NCBI GenBank assembly: GCA_020883125.1
Contig: JAHREW010000009.1
Span: 62,001 to 126,000 of the forward strand
Source: Microcoleus sp. CAWBG506
Lineage (GTDB): Bacteria; Cyanobacteriota; Cyanobacteriia; Cyanobacteriales; Microcoleaceae
Length of the DNA: 64,000 bases
Reading direction: 5' to 3'
The stretch's first letter is position 1. Each line of letters starts with the position of its first letter. This document shows, piece by piece, positions 1-8,900 of this stretch. The notes below the pieces were generated by a model. The model was not told the DNA's origin. It made no database searches and saw only the letters and a list, made by a program, of their open reading frames with translations. Position numbers and translations under genes: made by a program.

Positions 1-395
1 ATAAACATATCTGGAGTAATAATTTCTACTGATTGAAAAGGATTTAATACCAATAAATCCAAATCACCCGTAACAATTACATTGGCATTACCACTAACAG
101 CCAACTCTAAGAACTTATTATCCTTTTCATCTCGACAAACGGAAATTTTTTCTGTTATAGAGACTAACTCGGACGCGCTGATAAATTTAAGCAAAAATAC
201 CTGTCTGTCTTCTAAAGAAAGATACTTATTAAACTTTTTCCGATTCAAAACTTGCTCTAATTCATTTAAAGTCGCTTCAGAATATAAAATTATTCCTTGC
301 TTTTCTGCTAATTCAATCGCCCGAAATGGGACTGAATTTTTAAACAGTAAAGCACTGATTAAAACATTCGTATCTACAACAAATCTATTCTTCAT
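1..395 (-). CDS. PIN-domain toxin (VapC-like ribonuclease), truncated by window edge
   Basis: The visible 131 residues begin MKNRFVVDTNVLISALL and show the PIN-fold acidic set: D8 in VVDTNV, E45 in TLNELEQ, D92 in RDEKDNKF and D111/D113 in VTGDLDLL. PIN proteins of this class (the COG1569-like group) are metal-dependent RNases that act as the toxin of type II toxin-antitoxin pairs. The ATG at 395 overlaps the last 11 bases of the upstream antitoxin gene, which indicates translational coupling. The C-terminus lies beyond base 1. The family call is from visible motifs; RNase activity is inferred from the family. Confidence 0.85.
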   Translation of the reverse strand, partial: MKNRFVVDTNVLISALLFKNSVPFRAIELAEKQGIILYSEATLNELEQVLNRKKFNKYLSLEDRQVFLLKFISASELVSITEKISVCRDEKDNKFLELAVSGNANVIVTGDLDLLVLNPFQSVEIITPDMF

Positions 396-612
396 TATCA
401 TCCGTCAAAATTTCTTGTAAAATTTCTGGCGTTAAGCCTCGCTGTTGTGCTTTATCAGAAATTTCTGCCATAACTTCAGTTAAACTTTTATTGTGTAAAT
501 TCCCTCTCAAAAACAATTTAACAATGTAGCTCAACTGTTTCTGAGTCTCAGAAGTAGCCCCTTCAAACGCCGTCTTAATATCTTCATCAACTTGAATCGT
601 AATGCTTGCCAT
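385..612 (-). CDS. Antitoxin partner of the PIN toxin
   Basis: A 75-residue protein starting MASITIQVDEDIKTAFEG. A short beta-strand-like N-terminus followed by predicted helices is compatible with a ribbon-helix-helix antitoxin that binds operator DNA and neutralises the downstream toxin. The gene precedes and overlaps the PIN gene (stop 385-387, toxin start 395), the usual antitoxin-first order. The acidic C-terminal tail (EILTDDNEE) is the likely toxin-binding segment by analogy. The antitoxin family is not certain; the role rests on size, position and overlap. Confidence 0.75.
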   Translation of the reverse strand: MASITIQVDEDIKTAFEGATSETQKQLSYIVKLFLRGNLHNKSLTEVMAEISDKAQQRGLTPEILQEILTDDNEE

Positions 613-786
613 AGTCCTTATTAATCCTTTGAATATATGCTGTCATTAATTATGGCATAGTGACAACGCAACCCTCAAGCTCAAAATCTACAGAAGGCAC
701 AAATGGGGCAACCACTTCTGGATTGCCCCTACCGGCATCAAAATCTACTCTTCACTCCTAGACTGGGAAAAATACCCCCTTCTCCT

Positions 787-1989
787 CTAAAAATCCCTCA
801 ATTGAGCTGTTTGAACAACAACATCTTTCGTCATAGAACCCCGCCGCACTTTCAGCTTCAAACTTTGACCGATTTGGCTATTTTCCACCAGATTTTGCAA
901 CTTTGCCGCCGTTGTGATAGCCTCGCCGTCAATTTGCACGATCGCATCTCCCTTGCGAATCCCCGCTTTCTCCGCAGGCGTATTTGGCACAACTCGCATC
1001 ACTAAAACCCCTCTCACTTCCGGTATCATCAAAGGAGCATTCGGATCGGCATTATTCTCTCTAGCAATTTCTGGAGTCAAATCAATCATTTGAATTCCCA
1101 AAAATGGGTGACTGACTTGTTCTCCCTTGGCTAACTGTGTGTAAATAGCTTTAGCTTTGTTGATGGGAATTGCAAAGCCAATACCCATTGCATCGGCTCG
1201 AATTGCCGTGTTAATCCCAATCACTTCTCCTGAACCGTTTAACAGCGGGCCACCGGAATTGCCGGGATTGATGGCTGCGTCTGTTTGGATGAAATCGAGG
1301 CGCTTGTCGGGAATTCCCACGGCTGCTGAAGATCGCTTCAAGGTGCTAATAATTCCCAAGGTGACGGTATTATCAAATCCTAGGGGGTTTCCCACGGCGA
1401 TCGCCCAATCTCCCACTTTCACCGCATCAGAATCTCCCAAAGCGGCCACCGGCAAGTTAACACCCTTAGTATTAATTTTGACAACAGCCAAATCTGTCAC
1501 CTCATCCGTACCTAACACTTCTCCCGGAAAAACGCTCCCGTCATTTAAAGTGACAGTCACTCGATCGGCTTGATCCACTACGTGAGCGTTGGTTAACACA
1601 GTCCCGCTTTTGTCGATCACAAAGCCGGAACCTTGACCCCGCAAGCGTTCTTGTCTGGGGCTTTGGATAGGGAATTCGTCTCCAAAAAATCTCCGAAATA
1701 ACGGGTCTTCCATGACTGGATCGAAGTTGCGACTGACGGTGCGCTCGGTATCAATTCGGACAACTGCTGGTCCGACGCGATCGACTGCTAGCGTCACAAA
1801 ACTATTGTTGCTAGCAGTCGCCGGGAGTTCCGAGTCCCTGAGTGCCAACTTTTGGGGATTTGGAACAGTCGCGGATGCTGGTGCTGGGCTGATTGTCCAG
1901 GCATTTAGGGCGATCGTAATTCCTAAAAATACGCCCAACAGCGAAGACACCATTCGGGGTGCTGGGCGAAAAAACTTGAGTATTCCCAT
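787..1989 (-). CDS. HtrA/Deg-family trypsin-like serine protease with PDZ domain
   Basis: A 400-residue protein. An N-terminal hydrophobic stretch (about 13-30) followed by SPAPASATV looks like a signal peptide or anchor, so it should act in the periplasm or at the thylakoid/plasma membrane. The catalytic triad is visible: H136 in LTNAHVVD, D166 in TDLAVVKI and S245 in PGNSGGPLL. A single PDZ domain occupies about 295-390. Cyanobacteria carry three such proteases (HtrA, HhoA, HhoB), which degrade or refold damaged extracytoplasmic proteins under light and heat stress. Which paralogue this is cannot be settled here. Upstream DNA towards 2100 holds a transposon relic, not an operon partner. Confidence 0.93.
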   Translation of the reverse strand: MGILKFFRPAPRMVSSLLGVFLGITIALNAWTISPAPASATVPNPQKLALRDSELPATASNNSFVTLAVDRVGPAVVRIDTERTVSRNFDPVMEDPLFRRFFGDEFPIQSPRQERLRGQGSGFVIDKSGTVLTNAHVVDQADRVTVTLNDGSVFPGEVLGTDEVTDLAVVKINTKGVNLPVAALGDSDAVKVGDWAIAVGNPLGFDNTVTLGIISTLKRSSAAVGIPDKRLDFIQTDAAINPGNSGGPLLNGSGEVIGINTAIRADAMGIGFAIPINKAKAIYTQLAKGEQVSHPFLGIQMIDLTPEIARENNADPNAPLMIPEVRGVLVMRVVPNTPAEKAGIRKGDAIVQIDGEAITTAAKLQNLVENSQIGQSLKLKVRRGSMTKDVVVQTAQLRDF

Positions 1990-2144
1990 AGGATGAATTT
2001 TATGCTAGCTGAGTTAGTTGGGTGCTGGAGTTCTGGTGCCGAGTCAATCTGCTACTAGGAACTCCCACATACATTTTGCCAAATTGTCAGCCCCTTCGGA
2101 GCAACCTTTGCTTCGATGCGTGGGTTAGAATACAGTGACATACT

Positions 2145-2177
2145 CCCACGTCAAGCCTCGTGGTGCTATGACGTGGG
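2145..2177. repeat. Hairpin at the end of an IS200/IS605-type relic
   Basis: A 9-bp perfect stem, CCCACGTCA (2145-2153) with TGACGTGGG (2169-2177), lies directly at the stop codon of the TnpB fragment. Subterminal hairpins of this kind mark the right end of IS200/IS605 elements and are recognised by the TnpA transposase. No tnpA gene is present, so this end is probably inert. Confidence 0.55.
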
Positions 2178-2405
2178 CATCTTTGCAGCCCTACTATGGG
2201 TATACAAAATTTCCTTTATGGTACTGTCATCCATAGTTCCTACTATAGAAAGATTCCCACCACGGCGTTTTATACTGGGGAAAATGTCCAACCCCAGTCT
2301 CTTTAAATTAATCGCGGCATTAATATCGCGGTCAACCATCAGAGAGTTTTGCTCATCCCAATAGTCTCGAATACTGCAATGGGTGAAAATGATTTCATTC
2401 CTATA
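2166..2405 (-). pseudogene. TnpB (IS200/IS605 OrfB) C-terminal fragment
   Basis: The readable peptide contains CSIRDYWDEQNSLMVDRD followed by INAAINLKRLGLDIFP, matching the end of TnpB: a zinc-ribbon remnant then the DRDINAA segment that supplies the last RuvC aspartate. Nearly all of the RuvC-like nuclease upstream is missing and the frame runs into the divergent metal-sensor gene at 2420. It is therefore a dead 3' remnant of an RNA-guided transposon nuclease. The hairpin at 2145-2177 marks the element end. The upstream limit is approximate. Confidence 0.7.
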
Positions 2406-2419
2406 ACTGAGTACCATTA

Positions 2420-2773
2420 ATGATCCTATCTGATACTTCTGCTGACGCATCTTTGCCCTCAAATTCTCACCACCATCACGATGGTGACTCTGCTCACCCT
2501 CACCATCACGATGAAGAATCCATGCGACGGCTGGTGAATCGCTTGTCTAGGATTGAGGGACACGTTCGTGGGATTAAAACTATGGTACAGGAAAATCGCC
2601 CCTGTCCTGAAGTTCTAGTACAAGTTGCTGCGGTTCGAGGAGCCCTCGATCGCGTCGCGAGAATCATTCTTGACGAACATTTAACTCAATGTATTGGTAG
2701 AGCTGCTAAGGAAGGCAATATTGATACGGAAATTGAAGAGTTGAAAGCTGCTTTAGATCGGTTTTTGCCTTAG
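2420..2773 (+). CDS. CsoR/RcnR-family metal-sensing repressor (InrS-like)
   Basis: A 117-residue, all-helical DUF156/CsoR-type protein. The core begins MRRLVNRLSRIEGHVRGI and carries the metal-site cysteine in ENRPCPEVLVQ and the His/Cys pair in LDEHLTQCIGR. The N-terminal extension is histidine-rich (HHHHDGDSAHPHHHDEES). A histidine-rich N-terminus plus the Cys-His-Cys pattern is what I would expect of the cyanobacterial nickel sensor InrS rather than a copper CsoR; that choice is inference. Such proteins are tetrameric repressors released from DNA by metal. No efflux gene is adjacent; the Ni/Co-type importer lies near 59-61 kb. Confidence 0.85.
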   Translation: MILSDTSADASLPSNSHHHHDGDSAHPHHHDEESMRRLVNRLSRIEGHVRGIKTMVQENRPCPEVLVQVAAVRGALDRVARIILDEHLTQCIGRAAKEGNIDTEIEELKAALDRFLP

Positions 2774-3278
2774 ATGCAGACAATTTCAAGATCGAACAAC
2801 TAAAAAACAGCAAAACCTGCAAGCTGTACCTAGGGCGCAATTCATTAATTGCGCGTACAACTTGCTACCAAATATCAGCCCTATTTTGACTTTTTAGATT
2901 GATATTCAAGGGAGGGGGGTAGGCAAAGAAAGGCACTACCCTACACAATCATCGTTTTCTTGAGAATGAAACAGCCAGCCCTTGACAGCCCAGGGCTGTT
3001 TCATTCTGGTGACAAATCATCATTTTGTAGGGGTAGTGCCCCGTGCCTACCCTCTTCTTTCACGATTTTGTATGTGTTTGGTGAGATGGGGGCAGCCACG
3101 GGGGGCCGCCCCTACAAGAGAATGAAACAGCCCTGCTTGATATCAAATCCGGTAGCATCTGAATTATTCAGATCTACTCTCTCCCTCTGTGTCCTCTGTG
3201 TTCTCTGCGGTTAAATCATTCCGATATAACCGGAAACGATATGACAGCCTGTTTGGGAGATGTCTATTAGTGGTGAAT
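2774..3278. other. Gene-free stretch with palindromic repeat debris
   Basis: No convincing gene. A long imperfect hairpin lies at 2819-2865: outer arms GCAAGCTGTAC/GTACAACTTGC and inner 8-bp GCGCAATT/AATTGCGC. It may terminate the metal-sensor transcript but lacks a T-run. GAATGAAACAGCC-type motifs recur in both orientations near 2965-3010 and 3119-3132. From about 3138 to 3235 there is a decayed relative of the ATATCAATTCCGG repeat family. An 84-codon ORF at 2960-3214 is built from these repeats and is not credible. Confidence 0.6.
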
Positions 3279-3716
3279 TTAGACTTTGGTCAGTTTCGTT
3301 TTTAATTGGTATCGTACCGTCGCGTAAACGGCTTTATAAGAAGCCTGAATATTATATTCCTGCTGCAACCAATCTTGAATTTCTCCATAACTTTTGAAGC
3401 CTTTATGGGGATCGCTGAGGCGCACTGCTAAGCTAGCGCGGGCCAAAGGAGGAATTGCTGGCTTGCGGCCTCCGCTGTGCTTTGTTTCTAGGAGTCCTTC
3501 GAGTCCATCAGAACGGTATTTTCTGAGCCACCGCTGCACGGTAATTCGGTTGACGCCGATGGTGAGTGCCAATTCTTTCACTGTTTTAACTTGACAAATT
3601 TTAAACAAGTACAATGCTTGGATTTTTTGAAATCCACTTGCCGTTTTTTGTTCGGTTAATAAGCTTTTCAATTGTTCAATTGTCTCTGTGATGCTAAGTC
3701 TACATACTCCAGCCAT
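3279..3716 (-). CDS. IS630-type transposase N-terminal helix-turn-helix ORF (orphan)
   Basis: A 145-residue protein with a Homeodomain/winged-helix layout: VKELALTIGVNRITVQRWLR is the DNA-binding helix pair, followed by the GLEGLLETKHSGGRKP linker and a second HTH (YGEIQDWLQQEY). This is the typical OrfA half of two-frame IS630 transposases. The DDE catalytic half, expected immediately downstream, is absent: the frame stops at 3279 and the next bases are repeat debris. It is either a transposase remnant or a domesticated regulator. IS630/Tc1-type enzymes insert at TA, the same target used by the MITE at 4721 and 31719; a functional link is speculative. Confidence 0.7.
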   Translation of the reverse strand: MAGVCRLSITETIEQLKSLLTEQKTASGFQKIQALYLFKICQVKTVKELALTIGVNRITVQRWLRKYRSDGLEGLLETKHSGGRKPAIPPLARASLAVRLSDPHKGFKSYGEIQDWLQQEYNIQASYKAVYATVRYQLKTKLTKV

Positions 3717-4590
3717 ACTAATTACCTCATGGGGATACGCGGTCTGTAATAGCTATGCTTGACAAGGGAACAGAAGCTGTTCCGAGGCTACTGATAACCT
3801 TGGACTTGCAGCTTAGCAATATACAACCGATTTACTTGAACTTTTGATGGGTCAAAATCCCATCAATCTGACTAAGGTTTGATTTTTTTCTAAAAAATTA
3901 GCGATTTTTTTTGTTTATTAAAGCACCCTCATTAAGTTTTTTGTACTATACACAAGCCCTGTTTTTCTTATTGTTAATTTATTTTTGCTAATTTATCTGT
4001 GGCCGTTTGTCATTAGCAACCAGCAAATAAATAAGATTTATCACTACAGATGCTGTCGATCGCGCTTCTTGATTAACCTGCAATGGCGATCGCACTTTTG
4101 TAGAGAATTGACAAGACTCTGACAAGTGCATTCTGTTCTTCTCTCTTCGAGAAATGCTTAGATTTCAGCAGTCTCATGATTTGACTAAGGTAGCGCCTAG
4201 TCAATGTGATACTGACAAACTGCGATCGGCAAATATGGATGAAACTACTTTGTCGATCGTTACTTGAGTAAAACACGTAGAAGGTCTAGTTGTCAATTTT
4301 TTAGACGTACATTGCTACTATGTCCTATTTGGGCAAACATATTGTGATCTAAAAAGCTGTATTTATGTGATATCACCCATAATAGTCGGTGATCGTTGTC
4401 ACATTCAAAATCAGTAAAATCAACAGTGTAGAAAAAAAACACCGATATTTGAACTTTTTTATCCATAAACACAATATTTTCATCATCACGGAGGCTGCAA
4501 AGTAATCGGAGTAATTGTTTTTTTTCGAGAGAGTGTAAGTGTTATATTCTTCAAAAATAGGGGTGCATCTGTGTTTTGCAAATATATTCG

Positions 4591-4663
4591 TAGGGGCGAA
4601 GCATGACCGCTGTAAGTCTCTGGTTATCACTAATAAATTGTCTGCGGTCATGCTTCGCCCTTA
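4591..4663. repeat. Inverted repeat, 20-bp arms
   Basis: TAGGGGCGAAGCATGACCGC at 4591-4610 is repeated in reverse complement at 4644-4663 with one mismatch, separated by 33 bp. It looks like a small palindromic repetitive element of the TAGGGGC-ended type common between cyanobacterial genes. Confidence 0.7.
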
Positions 4664-4720
4664 CTTACAAAATCGGGATGCTCCTAAAAATAGTGACTAA
4701 AAAACAGATATTGTTCTAAT

Positions 4721-4848
4721 TATAGCAACCGCCAGGGTGGTTAAGTCGTGGGGTGGGGGCGGGTTTATAGAATTTGTCTATACCGATGAAAGATATCGGT
4801 GAACCCGCCCCTACAAAATCTGCCCTAATCGCCTTGGCAGTTGCTATA
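4721..4848 (+). mobile_element. MITE copy A (124 bp plus TA duplication)
   Basis: This 128-bp block is identical, in reverse complement, to 31719-31846. The ends are TATAGCAACCGCCAGGG and its imperfect inverse CCTTGGCAGTTGCTATA; the interior also pairs (CCGCCCC/GGGGGCGGG and a small ACCGAT/ATCGGT hairpin), so a transcript would fold into one long hairpin. With TA taken as the duplicated target, the element proper is 4723-4846. It has no coding capacity, so a transposase in trans is needed; TA targets point to an IS630/Tc1-type enzyme. Confidence 0.85.
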
Positions 4849-4900
4849 AATCAAGACTTGCAGAAACCAGATTTTTGACCCTCCGTGCGTCCAGGAATAT

Positions 4901-4940
4901 AAAATTCCTCCCTTAACAAAAACTTAAGGGAGGAGTTTTT
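4901..4940 (+). terminator. Strong rho-independent-type terminator
   Basis: A 10-bp perfect stem CCTCCCTTAA (4907-4916) / TTAAGGGAGG (4924-4933), loop CAAAAAC, flanked by AAAATT and AGTTTTT, giving a T-run on the plus strand and A/T-rich flanks on both sides. No annotated plus-strand gene ends here. Confidence 0.7.
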
Positions 4941-5104
4941 ATCGATTTTAGTGCAGCCACCTTAATCAGAATATGGTTTTTTCAAAAGCTGTAAATAAGC
5001 TCTAAAAATTATTATTCTAGGAAAGACCCTAGTAACTATAGATTTCCACTTGCCTCAATACAAGTTATTTTAGATTTAATATTTCGGATTTTGGATGGTT
5101 AACA

Positions 5105-5878
5105 ATGAAACTCACAATAGTCATTGCTGCAACAGTGCTAAGCGCTCTAGCCCCTCTAGCCCCTGCATCGGCCGAAAACATACAACACACCCAACAACTA
5201 CTCGCCACCCGACAGTGCCCCAACTGCGACCTCAACGGTGCAGGCTTAGTCTTAGCCAACTTAACAGGAGCCAATCTCCAAGGTGCAGACCTCAGAGGAG
5301 CCAACCTCAGCAGAGCCAACCTGGCTGGGGCAGACCTCAGCGGAGCCAACCTCAGTGGCACCAGTCTGTTTGGCGTTAACCTAACTGGGGCCAACCTCAG
5401 CGGAGCCAACCTCAGCGGTGCTGACTTAAGAAGTGCCTACCTCAGCAACGCCAATTTGCTCAACACTAATTTAACCAGCACCCAACTGCTAGGAGTTCGA
5501 GGAATGCCAACTAACATTGGTACTGCTGAAGACTTTTACAAACTCGGAGTAATCGAGGCCCAAGCTGGAAACTACAGAAACGCCGTAGATTATTACAACC
5601 AAGCCCTCAATCTCAAACCCGACTTAGCCTCGGTTTATTTTGCTCGCAGTATGTCTCGTGCCGACTTAGGAGACTTCGCCGGTGCCACTCAAGACGCAGG
5701 AATAGCTAACAAACTTTTTGCCACCCAAGGGAATTCCCAAGGTCAGGAATTGTCCAAGCAGTTAGCCGAAGCAATTGTAGCCCGCCAAAAGCCAACAGAA
5801 CCCCGCACAGCCGGCGGTGGCGACTTTATGAGTCTTCTGGGTTCCGTCAGTTCTTTCCTACTGCAAGTGCTGTTTTAA
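5105..5878 (+). CDS. Secreted pentapeptide-repeat and TPR protein
   Basis: A 257-residue protein. Residues 1-23 form a signal peptide ending APASA. A CxxC pair follows (RQCPNCDLNGAG), then about 16 pentapeptide units of the A(N/D)LxG type (about 40-135), which fold as a right-handed beta-helix. Residues about 145-215 look like TPR units (DFYKLGVIEAQAGNYRNAV, YNQALNLKPDLASVYF). Such proteins are usually envelope scaffold or interaction proteins; the specific role is unknown. It is monocistronic, with the terminator at 4901-4940 upstream and a tandem GTTAACGGTTAACT repeat after the stop. Confidence 0.9.
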   Translation: MKLTIVIAATVLSALAPLAPASAENIQHTQQLLATRQCPNCDLNGAGLVLANLTGANLQGADLRGANLSRANLAGADLSGANLSGTSLFGVNLTGANLSGANLSGADLRSAYLSNANLLNTNLTSTQLLGVRGMPTNIGTAEDFYKLGVIEAQAGNYRNAVDYYNQALNLKPDLASVYFARSMSRADLGDFAGATQDAGIANKLFATQGNSQGQELSKQLAEAIVARQKPTEPRTAGGGDFMSLLGSVSSFLLQVLF

Positions 5879-5915
5879 TTGATATCAAATCCGTTAGTAT
5901 CGGAATAGTGAATTC

Positions 5916-5953
5916 GAGTTAACGGTTAACTGTTAACGGTTAACTGTTAACTA
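5916..5953. repeat. Tandem GTTAACGGTTAACT repeat
   Basis: About three units of a short repeat alternating GTTAACG and GTTAACT lie between the convergent stops of the pentapeptide gene and the kinase gene. It is of the short tandem repeat type typical of filamentous cyanobacteria. Confidence 0.7.
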
Positions 5954-8900
5954 ATGGATAGGAATTTCAATCCAGAATTCTGTACCTTTACCTGGAATAG
6001 AAACGCACTTAAGTACCCCTTTATGCTTCTCAACTACAATTTGGTAACTGATAGAAAGTCCTAAACCTGTGCCGCGACCAACTGGTTTAGTAGTAAAAAA
6101 CGGATTAAAGATGTGAGAAATTAACTCTTTCGGGATACCGTGACCGTTATCGGCAATGCAAATTACTACGGTTTTTTCATCTATTAATTGAGTGCGAATC
6201 CGAATGCAAGGATTGGGAACATCGGGAATTAAAGTCTGATTGGTTACATTTAAATTTTCCGCATCGACCGATAAGTTTTGGGAGCTGAAGTTGATAGCTC
6301 CTGCACTGGGTGCTAAGCCTGGTAAACTTGTAATTCGTTCTATCTTTCGGGTTTCTATCGCGTCAACCGCATTGCCGAGGAGATTCATAAACACTTGATT
6401 CAAGGAGCTAACATAGCAATCCACTCGTGGCAAATTATCGTACTCTTTAATGACTTCTATGGCTGCTCGATCGGAGGTGGCTTTGATGCGATGCTGCAAA
6501 ATCAACAGCGTACTCTCGATGCCCTCGTGAATGTCAACGCAATCTTTCTCGGCCCGATCGAGTCGAGAAAAATTCCGTAAAGATACAACTAATTGACGGA
6601 TGCGTTCGACTCCCACTTTCATAGAGTCCAAAATTTTCGGCAAATCTTCGGTAAGAAAATCTACTTCGATCGCTTCTTCGCACTCTGTAATTTCTGGGTT
6701 AGGATTGGGAGTGTGCTGGCGATAAAGTTCCACCAAGCAGAGCAAATCTTTGCTGTATTCGTTGGCGTGGGAGAGATTACCGTAGATAAAGTTAACAGGG
6801 TTATTGATTTCGTGGGCGACGCCAGCCACCAGTTGTCCGAGGCTGGACATTTTCTCAGTTTGAATTAATTGAGCTTGGGTATTTTGGAGTTGGGCGAGAG
6901 CTTGAGCTAGCTGTTCGGCTTTTGCTTGATCCGCGGAGGCTGCATTCAGACTTTCTTGATAAAGTTCTGCTTGGTGAAGGGCGATCGCAGCTTGATCTGC
7001 CAAATGTTGCAGCAATTCCTGTTCTGCTGTTTGCCAAACTCTGGGCGCGGAACACTCATGGACAATTAGCAATCCCCAAAATTGGCTATCTTGACCGATC
7101 GGCACTATTAAATTTGCTCTCACCTGCAAACTTGCCAAAAAATCGCGGTGACAGGGAGTTAAATCCGAATTATCAATGTCATTAATCACCCGCACCTTTC
7201 CTTTCCTGTAAAAACAGGATGAACCTTCGGGAAAGCATTCTTCTGGAGATTTCAAACCCAAAATTGACCGCCACTCACCGCGAACATCCTCAACAACTAC
7301 CTCTCCCTGTTCGTCGTCGGTAAATTGGTAAATTACTGTGCGATCGGTATCGAGCAAAACTCTCACTTCTCGGACAATAGTTTGCAGTATAGTTTTTAAG
7401 TCCAAGGTGCTGCGGATTTGGTCTCTGACTCGCGTCAATACTTTGGCAAAGTCCAAGGATTTTTGCAATTGAGCGGTACGTTCTTGAACTTGACGCTCCA
7501 AGTTGGCATTCATCTGCTGCACTTCTTGATGCAAAATATAATGCTTAACTGCTGAACTAAATTGGTTGGCAATCGCTAAACATTGTTCAATTTCGTGCGG
7601 TTTCCACTGAGGTGACTGACCTTTTTTTATTTCTCGCCACAGTTCAAAGGATTGTCTGGGCAGCACTTGTTTAGCGCTGGTGTCAAAGCGTCCTGCCCAT
7701 ATTTTTTCGGTTTCAATTTCATTACGAAAAATTGTCAAACACCCAATTAATTGCTGTTGGTAGTGGAGGGGAATTACCAGCAAACCACGAATTTGAGTAG
7801 TTTGGAAAGCTGGAGATAAAACTCTAAATTGAGGTTCTTTATATAAGTCTGTAATTATCCAAATTGGGAATTGGGAGTCGGGACCCACCATAGTTGAAAT
7901 ATTGGCCATTGCCAAGGGCGAAATCTTGGGAGTCTGTTGATGATTGTTCAATCCTGTGGTTAGCCATTTTTGCCACAGAGGATGGGTTTCGATCGCACCT
8001 GTGGCATTTTCCCACTCTGGAAGTATGGGTTGTTCTCCTACGGTGAACACTTCAAAGGCAGAATCCGCCGAATCAGTAGTAGAAGCAACTGTCGAAACTT
8101 GATGATTGGTGGGAGCTAGAAATTCCCCATCGATTTTGGGAGTTGATAACTTTTCTGGGATGATTTTCGGGGCGCTGATGTAGAGTCTGCCACTACAGCC
8201 CTCCATGGCGGTGACAGTAGCTTCTAAGGCCTGCTGCAATTGAATGTTGGCTTGACCGTACAATAGGGTGGCAATGCGGCTGACTGTGGCTTCCAGGGCT
8301 GTTTGAGAGCGGGTTTGCTGAAGCAGGATGGCATGAGCGATCGCGATCGACAATTGATCTACGACTAACTGAACTACTTCCAAATCAGTTTGGTAAATAT
8401 TGCCGGAGGCGGAGTGGTGAGATACCAAAAGTCCCCACAATTCGATGTGAGTTTGGTTACTTTTGTCTGGATCGTATCTCGTCAAGCACTCCGGCGAATC
8501 GCAGATGTCTGTTTTGCTGTTTGCAGGTCCGGTGCGGCGGTGCAAAATTGGCACGACTAGGGAAGATAGGACTCCCATTGCCATCAGATAAGCTCTGTGA
8601 CAAGGATCGAGCGATCGGTAATATATCTCCTCACTGGCTAAAGGTTCACCTGTTTGGGGCGCATCCAGGGGACTTAAGGCTATCGTGGCTGACTTGACAT
8701 CTACTATTGTCCGCTGCCGTTGACGGACATACATCTGGCGGGCTTGGGGGGGAATGTCGTCTGCTGGAAAGTTTAATCCTTTTAAAGAAGGAAGACGGTT
8801 GCGATCGATTGATTCGGCAACAACTTCTCCGCTACCATCTGGACTAAACCGATAAATCATAATCCGGTCTGTTTTCAGAAAAGACCGCACTTCTTCTACA

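Larger units (their letters stand above)
3717..5104. other. 1.4-kb gene-poor, repeat-bearing region
   Basis: AT-rich DNA without a convincing gene; minus-strand ORFs of 67 and 92 codons (4073-4276, 4373-4651) show no recognisable sequence and overlap repeats. Structures seen: an inverted repeat of 20 bp with one mismatch (4591-4610 with 4644-4663), the MITE at 4721-4848, a half copy of the CCTGGACGCA palindrome (end at 4886-4896), and a terminator-like hairpin at 4901-4940. The hairpin faces the plus strand although no plus-strand gene precedes it, so a small RNA in this region is possible but unproven. Confidence 0.6.

Noticed and set aside
2960-3214. An 84-codon plus-strand ORF
   Set aside because: It is assembled from palindromic repeat fragments (GAATGAAACAGCC) and ends in a CTCTGTG simple repeat; no protein-like features.
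4373-4651. A 92-codon minus-strand ORF
   Set aside because: It overlaps an inverted repeat, has poor codon character and no recognisable sequence or ribosome site.
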